This document shows, in pieces, positions 12,877 to 24,912 of a DNA stretch of 64,000 nucleotides. The notes under the pieces are model-generated. The model saw nothing but the letters and a program-made list of their open reading frames with translations, was not told where the DNA came from and did no database searches. This stretch comes from Populus alba (taxonomy: Eukaryota > Streptophyta > Magnoliopsida > Malpighiales > Salicaceae), in assembly GCF_005239225.2 (NCBI RefSeq), contig NC_133296.1:1-64000 (forward strand). Reading direction: 5' to 3'. Made by a program: the position numbers and the translations under genes. The number at the start of each line of letters is the position of its first letter. Position 1 is the first letter of the stretch.

Positions 12877-15784
12877 TGATATGCGCTTATTTGACATGGA
12901 CTTCTCCAGCTACCCTGCAAAAAGTTTGCTGCTGCAAATGAAAACTGGGATTAGGTGGTCAAGAATGGGGGTAACTGCAACAAATGGTAAGAAAAAGTTT
13001 CCGTCAAAAAAGGGAGTTTGAGGAATATGAGGTGTCTTTTTTTGCTCCAGGAAAAGCTATTCTCAAAGAGTGTTTTGGAGTCCTGATCGAATCCTCTACT
13101 TTCGTTTGGTTTAAGCATTCCAGTTGCTGAAGTCAGGATCCCTTGATTGCCATTTAATTGCCCCATCTAGGGTCATCTGCCTTTGTTACCCGTTATTCTT
13201 TGTCGATACATAACTTTTAGATGTCATACTTAAGACATTAGGTTCATTGTGAAAATGGTTGGATTGTTTTTTTACCCTTCTAGAATATCAGTGATTGTTC
13301 CACCCTGCTTCCACCTGCGTTCTAGAAAAGAAAGTTTTAGATATTAACATTTGCAATGTGAAATTGGGTTGTGAACTTGTTTCTGCTGTTCCATAAGCGC
13401 TAACCCAGGGCCATTATTTGAGTCGTGGATTTAACTCATCATGGCTACTTACACTTTGGTTTGCCATTGTTGTCATAACCATTTTCATTGTGTCATACTA
13501 TAGAGCATAGGGTACTTGTAGCTTTTCTTGGTGGTCATGTGATTGGAAGTTTGATGCTGGATCTACAACATATTTAGTTTAGCTATATATATAGCATAGT
13601 GGTTATGCCCATAAGATTTGACATGTGTGACAAGTAAAAAAATGTTTCCACAAATTCTACTTTGACAGGAAATCTTTCTTAATTGCGGGGGATGCTTCTG
13701 CTATTGTTAGCCATATCTTTCAATGAATATTTTTAATTTTTGTCTTTTAAAATTAGAGTAAATTGATGATTCTAATTGTTGCCCTTGTGATTGTAACCAG
13801 GTATGAAAATTAACCACTGACACCCACGAATTATCTTTTTTATTTTTTATGTTTTGAATTAATATTACCAAGAATTAAGGTAAAGCACTTTTGACTTTTG
13901 TGCTCGTTAAGTTGTATGAGCTGAATTAGTTATTTGGCATGGTAGAAATTTCGTTCTTTAATTAGATTTTTTCACAAATGGGATATTTATTTTACTTAGT
14001 TTGTTGGAATATAAGACTCTGTAAGTAGTGCTATTATGTTTGTTTGTTATGGTTGGATTGATACAAAGTCTTGTGTGTTGAAAGGCAACTCATTCCATTG
14101 GCAGGCCCAGAAGTAAGATGTTTCTTGATTGTAGGTATCTAATTTTAATTGTTGACGAGTAATTTTTTAAATATTCATTACTGAAATAGTTAGTTAAGTA
14201 CAATTTTGCTATACCTTATTGATCAGTAATTCAGAGTCAAAGCTAAGCATCTCCTTCTGTACAAGGAGCGTTTTTGTCCCTTTGTCACGGTTATTGTCAC
14301 GGTTGCTCGCGCAGGCATGAACTGAACTGAACTGGAATGCTTCTACTGACACACGTTATAGATTATTTGAGATCATTATCGTGACCTGATGGTCTGAAAG
14401 AAAGAAGTCGTCTAGCGAAACACTAAACACTAACTTACGATGTTGTTTGAAATCATTTAGGGGATGGTATGGATGGATTTGCCATTGACCCAAAAAATGT
14501 AGAGAAAAGAGAATTGATACTTGGCTGATAGAACTTGGTTAGGGGAAACATTACTAAGTGAGATGGTGATGTACGATGGTGATTAGGACGGTCAAGATAT
14601 CATTATTTTTTATTGTTATTTATTGTTCTCATTATTTTATTAATTAAAGACTTCTCTTATTCCTTATCAAACCTTAGTATTTATCATTTTACTATTTATT
14701 TTATTTAAAATAATTTATGAATTTGATTTCTTTTCAATATCATCATCTTTCAATTTTTTTATGTATTAGATTGATCTTATTTTTTTTATTAGTTATTTGT
14801 GTTTACGTGAAATAATTTATTGAAACTAATTTCTTTTAATTTTATTCAAAATTTTTACAATTGATATTTGGTCTCTATTTGTTTAATAACTAAAAAAAAT
14901 TAAAAATATTAAAAAATTATTTTTTAGCTTATTTTTTATTTGTATTACAAAACACCGAAAAGTTTCAAATTCAATACAAGGGCACAAAGAAGCAGCTGCG
15001 TAATCTAAACCAAATGGACGCGAGTTGTAGTATAGATAACGAAAGTAAAAGTGGAGCTCAGCACAGAGAGCAGAGCTGCTGCTTTTCGTTCGATAGTACA
15101 AAGGAAGACAAACGGCTCATCTTGACTGACTAATGATCCAATCTCTGTCCAAAAAGAATAAACCAAACTTTAGATTTGCCTTTTTGGTCAGCTAATAGTG
15201 AGACCACGTAAGCATTCCCTTGCTTTGCTTTTACCAAAAATGATTGGCTTTGATTTTGTATCCTAACAAGTAACATGGGCTGGGGCAATCCATCATGCAC
15301 ATGCATGGCCAATTCCAGATATTCCCTTCCTTCAGCTCTCTTCAACCACCTATTGCTAATCACACAAATTTGCAGAGTACTGTGTGTGTTTCTAACAAGC
15401 ACTCAATTATATACTAGTTTATGTCCTTTATGTTTGTCCATTTCTTTAAGAGCTTCGTCTCTCTAGCTCAACCGCAGCATATCGGGTTAAAAATATGATA
15501 CTAGCCATGGTGTTTAAGAATCAAAATGCAGGTCTTCATCTCCTTATAATGCTATGCATTTTCAAACTTTGGTCATTATTGTTATTGTTATTAGGTAACC
15601 AGATTCTGCATGTACCCAATTACTCCTTTAGATACATTCAATATTTCCTGCTTCCAATTCACTCTCTAAATGCTCTGCCTCCTTTATATATATCATTATA
15701 CAGGCATACAAGTATTTGATACTTGATCAAGACATCCGTTCCTGTTCGTATAGGTTATTTAGTCCTAGATTGCAGTCCTGATTA
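12877..15784. other. Intergenic region, no gene seen
   Basis: The first few hundred bases are likely the former 3' UTR of the DUF300 gene. The rest is AT-rich, with no ORF that resembles a known protein. The stretch at 14600-14950 is nearly all A and T. The 15130-15780 part is less AT-rich and probably includes the leader and promoter of the small gene that follows, with a possible leader splice acceptor at about 15786-15793. Confidence 0.5.
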
Positions 15785-16201
15785 ATGCTGCAGATGGGTT
15801 TCGAAGCTGTTGCCGGAATGCGCTCGAGGTTCCGCTACGAGAAGCTCGGCAATGACGAGGAGCAATACCATGAAAAGCTAATGGCAAGGCCAAGGAGAAG
15901 GCATTGTTGGGTGAAGAAAATGAACGGAAGAGTAAAGGGTCTCCGCTTATCCCGCTCCAGGAAACTTACTTTCAAGGCATTGTCTGTGATCCTAATGCCA
16001 AGCCCAAGCAGCAGGATTGCCAAGGTGTATGCTCATATTATTGATAGAATCAAGATTATGGATGATCTGAATCTGTATCCGAATATTATCCTTTCCACTC
16101 GTTGGGGTCTTCCAGGTTTATCTCATCCCCATCCCTCTGTTAAAACTGCTGGACGGCCGACTCATACCACTGCGCCTCCCATGCCTCTTCATAAAATTTA
16201 A
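15785..16201 (+). CDS. Small basic plant protein of unknown function
   Basis: Single-exon ORF of 138 codons. The probable start is the second ATG at 15794 (MGFEAV) because TGCTGCAG just before it could be a 3' splice site; the first ATG at 15785 is in the same frame. The protein begins with a block MRSRFRYEKLG, then is very rich in Arg and Lys (RPRRRHCW, GRVKGLRLSRSRKL), and ends with a W-G-L-P block followed by a Pro/His-rich tail. I recall similar short proteins in other dicots, all uncharacterised. No signal peptide or membrane segment is evident. The basic arginine-rich centre could bind nucleic acid or act as a nuclear or organelle targeting region, but this is a guess. The codon pattern and compact UTRs look like a real gene. 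Confidence 0.6.
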   Translation: MLQMGFEAVAGMRSRFRYEKLGNDEEQYHEKLMARPRRRHCWVKKMNGRVKGLRLSRSRKLTFKALSVILMPSPSSRIAKVYAHIIDRIKIMDDLNLYPNIILSTRWGLPGLSHPHPSVKTAGRPTHTTAPPMPLHKI

Positions 16202-16775
16202 CCTGTATTTTGTAGCATCTTTGTGTTTCAGTAAAAAAAATGTTTGACCTAGCAATTGATAATCTTGCTTTTATAATCGTTAATTTTATTTTATTTTATT
16301 TTTTCTCCATTCATATTCGATCCCTTCCCTTAGTATACAACCGATGAATGAACACTTTTGTAACTTTTGATATGTCAAGGCATATATTCCACTATAACGT
16401 AGCATGCATGTAACTTAGCTATAGTACAATAACGAAATTATAAGAATATCAACGCCTTTACCAGTTCAATGGGATGAATGGAAGAACAGGTTGTTTTTGA
16501 CAAGGATAAAGTTTGTATAATATTTAAGATTGACGATTAAACATTGATATATGTTACCTAGTGTTTTATTATTTCTAGTTTTCTGTTTGTTCCTGTCTCA
16601 ACTTAGAAAAATAGTTCATCGCCATGAGCTTAACCCTAGAAAAAAAGAGTCTAAGCTTTATAGGCCTAACATAGAGAAAAAGCTCAGCTCCCATAGACTC
16701 AAATATATTTTAAATCATACCCTCTCCATGTTCATAGATGTGTAAAAATTCTCTAAGGATTTATCATATTTCATT

Positions 16776-16925
16776 TACATTAATGTTATTTAAAGGATAA
16801 TATATAAAAAAATCTCTCAAATACATATTTGCATCGCATCAATGTTGATGTAAGGGATAACATCCCTCACCAATGCATATATCATGAACATTCTCTCTCA
16901 TTAATGCTTATGTAAGGTATTAGAA
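16776..16925. repeat. Imperfect 60-bp tandem repeat, three copies
   Basis: A core of the form CATNAATGNTNATGTAAGG occurs at 16778, 16837 and 16899, spacing 59 and 62 bases, with related CTCTCA text between copies. Short and weak, but visible by eye. Confidence 0.4.
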
Positions 16926-17902
16926 AAAAAAATTATATTTTAGCTCCTCCTCTTCATAAAAGAACGAGATTCATGGACTATACAATACCCAATGAATTCT
17001 TCAAGTTTCAAGTGATCATACATTTTCATTTTCTACTGCATATTTATTTTCAGAGTTGCTCTCTAAAATATCATTATCTTTTCTCTTAAAAAATTATTTA
17101 CTTAAATATTAAAGAGTCCCCAAATTCACTAAAAGAAACATTTTACAAGTACCAATTATTAATTACCTTAGCATACGAAACACCAGAAACCAACCACCTT
17201 AAACTAGGAAGAATGAAATTGAATTATTTGAACCAATAAATCAAAACCGATTATCTAAGATATAATCTTGGGACATTATCAATTAATTATTAATATTAAC
17301 TTACAAAGAAATTAAAAGAGATCATACAATTGGAGCTGTATTTATGCTCTCACAACTTCCTCTTCATGTTTTATCATTTGAATTTTACAGGATAATCACT
17401 TTAATTATTGTTATTCTTTCTTTCTTTTTCTGTGGACAAATGTTGTTTTCATGCTTTTGTTTTGCCCCATGTTATTTGCATGTTGTTGCTTTTGGAATTA
17501 TGTCTAGACAAGATTAAAAATTGAATGATATACAGATCAGGGAACAAAATTCACATACATTATCAATCTTAAGATTTTTTTTTTTTTCCTTTAAGTCATT
17601 AATTAGAGTTGATAATTTTATTTTATTTGATTTATCAGTTAATTATAAGTTATTTTAATTTAGACTCTATCTTTTCATTCCTCGGTTAATATATAAATTC
17701 TATGGTATAAAAACTATATTTTTAAGACACGTGCCTTTCATTTTGTATTCAAAATTGATTTGGAATTTTAGTTATATTGTAACCGATGTACTTTGACTGG
17801 TATCTAGCCAAGAAATTGTCGTCTTTGTTTAGAAATTTTTAACAATAACACCTACCTGTGTCGTTAATGGTTAACAATAAACCTACTTGTCTTTAGCTAG
17901 TG

Positions 17903-18100
17903 TTTAGGTATTTAGAGTAAAGTAGTGATTGTTTTTTAAAAGTATTTTTTTTTTAAAATGTATTAAAATCATTTTTTATTATTTTTAAAAAATTATTTGT
18001 AATATCAATACATCAAAATGATCTAATAAATAAATAAAATTAATTTAAAATAAAAAATTTAACTTTTTTAAAAATATTTTAAAAAAGTCTATAGAAGCTT
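17903..18100. mobile_element. Decayed MITE (CTGTTTG/GTGTTTGG family)
   Basis: Begins with a GTGTTTAGGTATT-like end, followed by a T-rich and A-rich body containing ACATCAAAATGATCT, the same internal text as the better-preserved copy at 20265-20470 (ACATCAAAATAATTTG). The right end is poorly preserved. No coding capacity. Confidence 0.5.
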
Positions 18101-18580
18101 AGGTTTTGTCGGATCTTTCTACTCTCCTCCAATACGACTTCTTTAATTTAGTGCACTACCTTGCTTATAGATTAGGTTAGCAAATGAATAAAATTGATAT
18201 TTTAATATGTCTTGTAGCCAATTAATTGGTTATATATAGCATTATTATATTCATATAAATACATATTTATTATTAAAAAAGACTTAATTTATTTTTAATA
18301 TTCATATAATATTAGATTAATAAATCTTATTTAAATAATTAATAGATTAATAGATCTTAGATTAATGGATCTTATAATATTAGATTCATATAATATTAGC
18401 TTTAATATTCAAATCTGATTTACTTGACTTTCCGGGAATTGATACTTTTGTGTATGGGTTGCGTGATCATGAGATTTACATAATTTGGTATTAAAACTTA
18501 GCTCTATTAATCAGGTTATATTCTTCTGAAGTTTTCATTCTTGTTGTTTCCAAAAAAAAAAAAAAAAAAATTAGTGTCCA

Positions 18581-19818
18581 ATTTCTTTTTCTTCTTGAAT
18601 TTGCAGCATTTAGAAAAATAAATTGTTACTTCTTTGCCCGTGATATAGGCAGATGAACACCAAATAAATAAATTGTGATCACAGCTAGTGAAAAACCCAT
18701 TGTGTGAAGTTTTTCGAGGAGTTGATTACTTCTTTGCCCGTGATATAGGCATGAACACCAGCCGGTGATGATTGCAAAAGGTTGCTGCAGTAAGGTCTAA
18801 GCATCGTTTCCTGTTCAAGTTACTCATCGTCGACTGGCGAGTTGTTAAACTTGTGCAGGTAGCTGCAAGGTTGAGGGTAGCTGTTAATGAGAAACTAGAA
18901 GCTGAGACTACTGTCCGTATTGATTAATTAAGGAGGCCAGCTGAGGGTTAGGCTGAATGCATCTATAAAACAGGATGTTAATGTTCGTTGAAATCCTTTT
19001 ATAACCTGTGCTTACTACTTGTGGCGGTTTTGGTTTTGGTTTTGATTTTGGTGGTTAGGGAGGGAATTTTCGCTTTGTGGAGGGAGGAGACGGGATTGTT
19101 TTCCGGGGAATTCGTGCTCGGGCTTGTGATGTTGAAGATACAGAAAATGGTATGAAGATCGCAAAGAAAGACCTGGAGAAATTGCACGTGCATAACAGTA
19201 CTTTCCTTTCTGGGCTAGTCGACGACGTCTGGCTTCCTCCCGATCCAGAGCAGGCATTGCTTGTATTTTTCTCAAATCTTCTTCCTCTACGCTATCCTTT
19301 TTTCGATGCTTAATGAGCTGGCTGGTGGATTGCTGGCTCGTTATGTGTTGCACCTACCTAGATTGCCTTGAAAGAGTTTGCTAGCGATAATGAATGAAAG
19401 GTTCAACGTTTCTGTCATGGGTGTTTGAGTGTATACAACTCTTTTAAGGCAATCACTATTACTAGTTTATTAGCGAAGCATAAATAAATAAATAAGCGAT
19501 TATGGTCGTGGACACCAATAATCACTACTTTTATATATAAATGCTACGTGTCGTGTACAACACAACAACAATGTGGGATGTGGCAGAAGGGCCTAATGCC
19601 TCCACCCAGGCCAGGTGGGCTGGATGGACGGAGATGGACAACGGACGAAAGAACAGAGAAGAGAGACCACGTAACTCTCTTTACTAATTCATTATTAAAC
19701 TAAGATCTAGAGAAGGGTTCTTTCAAATATATAAATCATAGTTACTTTTAGATACAAGTTTAGCTATGTGTTTATCGCATGAATTAACTTCTCTCAAATT
19801 ATAAAAAAGACAAACTTT
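18581..19818. other. Non-repetitive region with no recognised gene
   Basis: Less AT-rich than its surroundings, so it may hold a decayed or unrecognised gene. Open frames of 60-110 codons exist on both strands between 18999 and 19353, but none resembles a family I know. A plus-strand frame around 18780-18925 (ends ...LRVAVNEKLEAETTVRID) looks protein-like but has no clear start or splice context. A 26-bp direct repeat lies at 18628-18762. Confidence 0.35.
18628..18762 (+). repeat. Direct repeat around TTCTTTGCCCGTGATATAGG
   Basis: The text TTACTTCTTTGCCCGTGATA followed by TAGGCA and then TGAACACCA occurs at about 18626 and again at about 18725, about 98 bases apart, differing by a two-base GA insertion in the first copy. 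Exact enough that it is either recent or constrained. Confidence 0.7.
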
Positions 19819-20740
19819 CTAATTTTTGTTAGGAGTTCTTTGATGTAAAAAATAACAACTCTGAATAAGTAACTTTTTAAAATAGTTATGAATCAATCGA
19901 ATAATATCTGTAGAATCAGAGTTGTATATGATCTTTATGAAACTTCTATCCAATGCCACCAATAAATCATATTTAATTGGTAGAAATTTTAGAAATAAAT
20001 TAAAACCAAAATCTCCATAACCCGTAAAACTAATCAACCATCTCCCTTTAAAATTTCTTAAGAGACCTCCAAATATAATCTTCATCAAGTTTTTAAAAGA
20101 GCTGTCATCCATATCAAGTTTTATAAATTCTTCTTCAAGCCTAAACCATGAGATAATAGTGGAATGTCTATGCATCATTTTCAAAAACATACGATGAGAT
20201 AGATCTTTGAATCCGCTCTGCCATATCAAAATACCATAATCCTTGCTAGTTTGTGAGACTAAAAGTGTGTTTGGGAGTGTGGTTGCTATTACTTTTTAAA
20301 TTGTTTTTCACTTAGAAAAGCATGCCAATAATTTTTTTTATTTTTTAAAAATTATTTTTGAGATTAGCACATCAAAATAATTTGAAAACATCAAAAACAT
20401 ATTAATTCAAAGCAAAAAAAAAAATCAAAATTTTTCGGAAACGCTTTTGAAAAGCACCCCCAAACACCCTCTTAATTCAAGCCAAATACCGCACATAATT
20501 TCTAAATACAATTAAAATATCATATATTGAAGATGAGGAAATATTCTTATTAAACAGCAATAAATCAATGGGAAAACTTATTATAAAATAATTGTCAAAT
20601 AAATATCTTGATTTTTTTTTTATGGAGCCTTTAATTTCTAAATCCAAGTCCATCTCATATCTAAAAGAGGATTTCTAGCTTTGGACAAAAGCCAAGAATA
20701 AGTTGAATTAGGAGTATACATATTATTCATATTAAGAAAC
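19819..20740 (-). mobile_element. LINE relic: zf-RVT and RNase H pieces
   Basis: Minus-strand remnants of the 3' end of a plant LINE. At about 20640-20720 the frame reads TYSWLLSKARNPLLDMRW, close to the zf-RVT domain consensus. After a MITE at 20265-20470, the frame 20229-19819 (136 codons) matches the RVT_3-type RNase H domain in order: KLDMDDSS, GGLLRNFKGRW, then a later SDSTDI block. The usual catalytic DGS is changed to DDS and other residues have drifted, so it is an old relic. It is not the same copy or lineage as the telomeric LINE, which ends without an RNase H domain. Confidence 0.7.
20265..20470. mobile_element. MITE with GTGTTTGGG terminal inverted repeats
   Basis: About 206 bases. 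The left end GTGTTTGGGAGTG pairs with the right end CACCCCCAAACAC, giving inverted repeats of about 13 bases. The body is AT-rich and contains ACATCAAAATAATTTGAAAAC. It lies inside an older LINE relic. Related copies in this window are at 17903-18100 and, inverted, at 59222-59408. The terminal sequence resembles a MITE family I recall as abundant in poplar. Confidence 0.75.
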
Positions 20741-20892
20741 ACACAATACAATTTGCTGGTCTTGGACAAGATGGAATTGACACCGCCCTGATTTTCTATT
20801 TTACTACATCTGGAATCACACATAAGTTCCACTTTCCACCACACCACTAATTATTTTTAATGTATTTATTATATTCATTACTGATTATGCAG

Positions 20893-21070
20893 GGCTCGAA
20901 GAGCAGTAACCCTTATCCATGAAGACATGAATGAAATGGGACGTACCCTAACTAATAATATGCTTAATTTATGTTTTAAAAGGTTAGAAAGGTTGAAATC
21001 AACCTTAACAGAAGATGCTATCGCTGATTGTGAACATGAGCTCAAGGAAGGTCCATCCACGAGCATCTAG
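20893..21070 (+). pseudogene. Isolated exon-like fragment, unknown family
   Basis: Following a possible splice acceptor (TTATGCAG at about 20885-20892), an open frame of 58 codons reads ARRAVTLIHEDMNEMGR, continues with TNNMLNLCFKRLERLKSTLTE, and ends at a TAG at 21068. It has the amphipathic charged pattern of a coiled-coil C-terminal exon. No upstream exons are apparent because the DNA to the left is a LINE relic. It may be a captured or orphan terminal exon. Confidence 0.35.
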
Positions 21071-21730
21071 AGAAATTTTGATGTTAACTCCTGTACAAAC
21101 GCTACAAGCCCATCCTTGAATTGAAAGCGTTTAGGATGTGAATTTTTTTAAAATATTTTCTAGAAATGATATTTTATCATTATTTTTTACTATATTAATG
21201 TCGAAAAACACTGAAAAAAAAGGTGGAGGTTGAATTTGTTTCCGATACTTTGGTTAACTGTCCGTGAGTTGTTGTGGTGGTGGAAGGGCGTCAATTTGGG
21301 GATGAGATACCCACCCGACAACTCAGCCCAAGGTTTCGATATTTACTCCACCTGTCTCTCCACTACTTCCCTTCTTCTTTTTTTCCTTTTTGTTTTTTTT
21401 TCACTCTCTTTTTGTCTGTATCTCTCACTCAATCGGACTTTTGCATACACGCAAACTCCACCACTCCACATGTTCATACATGGATTCCAAATTCAATTTC
21501 AATTTCAATTTCAATTTCCCAAACTAATTTTACCCTTTTTTCCCCTTATCTTATTTGTGCGTTATTTTCTCTCTCTCTTCCTTAATTCTAATTCTCCAAT
21601 CCCTCCGTGTTAACGAGGGAGTGGGTGTTAATTAAAATTAATTATCAAGAAAAATATTGGAGTTACTCATCTTTCTTCTTTTCTTTTCTCAGTTTTTCGA
21701 TTCAAACACAGTTTCTTTCCTTAAATTTAT

Positions 21731-22294
21731 ATGTTTGTGTCAGATAGGCTGAATATTTCCAATGATATTATTGTTGATAATAATAAGGAAGATGACGATG
21801 TTATTGAGGATCAACATGGCAATCCAGGCAATGGGTCTGATGCCCACCCTGCCAACAAGAAGAAGAACAACAAGAAGCCTACGATGATGCTGATGCTGCA
21901 GAAGAAGAAGAAGAATAAGAAGAAAGAGAACATTCCTCTCAGAGAATCATGCGATGGTTCCGCAACTAGTAAAAACATTAATTTCTCCAAACCAAACAAA
22001 GTGGTCCTCTTTCCCTTCATTAAGCCCAGCAGACTTTTCCATAAAAAAAGCACTCCTGCTGCTGCTAGTAATGCTAATTGTTTTCCAGGTAACACTAGTA
22101 CTAGTTGTTTTTGTTTTAAGCAACCCCCTACCTTGGGATCTTCTTCAACCTCAACAACCCTCCAGTCTCAAACAAGCGACCCTAATCATCCTGACTTCAC
22201 CTTCGACATGTTGAAATCTTTGATCGAGACCAATGATTTCTATTCCAAAGAATGCAACCCCCATTCTTTAGATACTACTGCTACTACTTTATGA
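21731..22294 (+). CDS. Plant protein of unknown function, lysine/asparagine-rich
   Basis: Single ORF of 187 codons starting MFVSDRLN. The N-terminal part is acidic (KEDDDVIED), then come lysine runs (KKKNNKKP, QKKKKNKKK) that could be a nuclear localisation signal, a segment FPFIKPSRLFHKKS, a serine/threonine-rich stretch, and a C-terminal block DFTFDMLKSLIETNDFYSKECNPH about 20 residues from the end. The C-terminal block resembles a motif I remember from short, unnamed dicot proteins; I give no function. The pyrimidine-rich upstream 400 bases, with four CAATTT-type units at about 21488-21518, look like a leader and promoter. The 3' end of this gene is partly duplicated downstream, which supports its being a real locus. 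Confidence 0.6.
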   Translation: MFVSDRLNISNDIIVDNNKEDDDVIEDQHGNPGNGSDAHPANKKKNNKKPTMMLMLQKKKKNKKKENIPLRESCDGSATSKNINFSKPNKVVLFPFIKPSRLFHKKSTPAAASNANCFPGNTSTSCFCFKQPPTLGSSSTSTTLQSQTSDPNHPDFTFDMLKSLIETNDFYSKECNPHSLDTTATTL

Positions 22295-24030
22295 AGATTT
22301 CGCAGATTCATCCATCCTATCATATCATCTACAGTGTTACTGTTTTCAATTTCTTCATCAGATTTTTGCCAAAAGATTTGCTGATTGATCACATGGGTCC
22401 TTCTCTTTTCTGAAATGCTTTCAAAAAGCTTGGCTCTTTATTTTACGATAGCCGATTCTGTGTTTTTGGCCTTCGTTCATTGGTGATATCAATAATATAT
22501 TCATCGTCATTCATATTCTAAATTTTGCCCTCAAGAGTATACCTTGTCTGCCTCTTGGATGGAGAATTGGAAGCAGCTCTGTAAATGATTAAGGTATGTC
22601 ATACATGCAATATCTAGACTCTCATACATACAGATACACGATTCAATATCAATTGTTTCTTTTGATTCAAATTTTAGGCACAATTCTTTGTGAAGGCTAC
22701 GGAGATTCACAAGGATATTGGTGTTTAGAGGGATTGGCATGAGCATTTCGGTCCTCTGCAATACTGCGAGCGTTTGTCAACATCTTTGGATTTTTTTTCT
22801 TTCAAATTGTATATAGAATTTTGTTTTAATAGATTACTTGATATTTCTTATACACTGGCACATTATATTTTCCAATATGTAGACCGTGATATTTTTCAAT
22901 GGCTGAGTCAACTAGTTTTAGTGTTACTCTTTGCTTCTTTCTTTACAACTGCTGTACCCTGATAACTCTTGATCCATGCCCTTGTACTTTTAAGGTGCAT
23001 GATTGTCAAGATTTTTGTACGTTAAAAGCCTGGATTGAGAAGAATATTTTTATTTCAAAGAATGCAATCCCCATTTTGACGCATATTAATGATGATAGCA
23101 ACGATATTGAATGCTTCAAGGGAAGGGGGTCATTTTCACTGCTCTCAATATCTCTATGAGTTAAAAAAGATTGCAGATTGATCACATGGGTTGGTGGGGT
23201 TTGTGAGTTTATTTTAAAAGTTTTGCTCTTTGATTTCATTGGCTTGTGGTTCTTTGTTTATGACATTCGCTCATTGATGCTTTGTTCAATCAATTAGAAA
23301 CTTGCGGTTGCAATACAGCTTTTGTAGCCTGAGTGGCGATTTCCTTCCCCGAGTAATTTGGTTCCTCTTACTTGAAACATTCGTGATTATGTATATCATG
23401 TAAGAGTGCTCCCTTCATTTAAGCTTCCGTACTATTGGGTAAAGCTGACTGATGCCCTGTACCGAGCCAGAATTCTCCATACCACTAAGATGGCTCATTT
23501 GGCATCCATGTAAAATTTACAACGATGAATGGAGATATCAGTCTTGTCTAATGTTTACCTTGGATGGAGAGTACTTGGGAGCAGCTCCATTTTTAAGGTC
23601 TCTGCCACATGTTTACCTTTTCTACCATCGGCAGAACTCTATATCAAGCTTCTGTTGGACTTACAAACTTCAAAACCAGTTGTTTACTCGGATGCAAATT
23701 TCATGTACAAGACTTGGGAAATTCAGAAGGATTCAAACATATAGTAGATTTGGCAAGATATTTTTTATTCTTTTGAATTGTAGATTTTTGTTCTAAACAG
23801 ATTATTAGTTCATATTTCTTGCTTGGTAAATTATTTTTTCCTCGATATGTCTTTTGAATCTAGGTACTGGAGTTAAGCAGTTTGAATAGTACCTTTTGCT
23901 TCTTTCTCAACCGGGCAGCACCCTGATAATTCTTGATCTGAAATTCTCTTTGATAAATTTTTTTATTTCTAAAGTTCTTTTTGCTTCTTTGTACTTGTAA
24001 GGTGCATGAGTTTAAGTTTATGTTATTGGA
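22230..24030 (+). repeat. Degenerate tandem duplication of the gene's 3' part
   Basis: Unit 1 (about 22230-23010) and unit 2 (about 23040-24030) share ordered landmarks. CAAAGAATGCAA is at 22246 and 23056. GATTGATCACATGGG is at 22383 and 23176. TTTGCTTCTTTCT is near 22930 and 23896. CCCTGATAA(C/T)TCTTGATC is at 22957 and 23931. TAAGGTGCATGA is at 22991 and 23998. The offset grows from about 800 to about 1000 bases, so unit 2 gained insertions. Unit 1 begins with the last codons of the preceding gene, so the duplicated segment is the gene's end plus its downstream sequence. Unit 2 keeps only a broken trace of that C-terminus (FISKNAIP). Confidence 0.75.
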
Positions 24031-24877
24031 TGGAATGGCAGAAACTACTTCTATAGCCTGATTGGTTGCTGTAAGATTTTTACTGGGTTGCTCTCTTAGT
24101 CAAGGTAACGAGTTTCATTCTTGATGACTTTCAGCATGAAAGCAGCAGCTGCCAGTACTTTCAACTTAAATACCAGTGGAAAAGATTAGCGAGGGCCATG
24201 TATTTAATGAGCACATCCTCTTTAAGAATCGATATTCATCTAGATGGAGAAGGTTACAGGCAAGGTAATCGATAGATGCATTCTCAATGCAGCAACAGAT
24301 TGTGAAATGTAGCTAATGCCTTTCAGTGTTCTGTATTTTGGCACATTTTATGCATTAACGTTTGTATTAATGAGCTATCTATTGATGATTCAGCATGTTT
24401 CTTCATATGAATTGATTGTTTTCAATGCTTGAGGCATTCGTCATTCTCTGCTTGTATGCTTGATTTGTTCAGGGGAGTTACCATCAAGAGTGTCATGGGG
24501 TGACAGATTCCATGCCATCGGAATCACACTCCACATGTTTTACATGATTCTGTGTCATGAATCTCTAATCAGTGAATGGAGTTCGCAAGCCATCCTATGA
24601 CCCAATCTCAGAGAACTTTTGCGTCAACTTGTGTTTATTAATGAATTTCCGATTCTGTGACTAATGAAACAGAGGGTTAGGCCGCTAAAAGTTTATTTCG
24701 GCTGCTGGTGTAAATGCAATTCTTGTGGTTTTAAGAGGGTTGGCCTTTGATGATCTTTTTGTTTACATAGTTGTTCCCGTCCTGTGTTCCCTAGAATTGC
24801 TTCTGAGATCTCTGTTATAGGTGACCTTTTGGGATCTATGCGCGTGGATGTGGTGTGCAAGGGGCTGAATCACCTTT

Positions 24878-24912
<35 letters not shown>

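Larger units (their letters stand above)
16202..18580. other. AT-rich intergenic region with small repeats
   Basis: No coding sequence recognised. It contains a weak triplicate repeat at 16776-16925, a decayed MITE at 17903-18100, many A and T runs, and a pure A run at about 18552-18570. The first 150 bases probably serve as the 3' UTR of the preceding small gene. Confidence 0.5.

Noticed and set aside
21230..21613. Two overlapping + strand frames of 103-127 codons
   Set aside because: Driven by pyrimidine-rich and CAATTT repeat text; better explained as leader and promoter of the gene at 21731.
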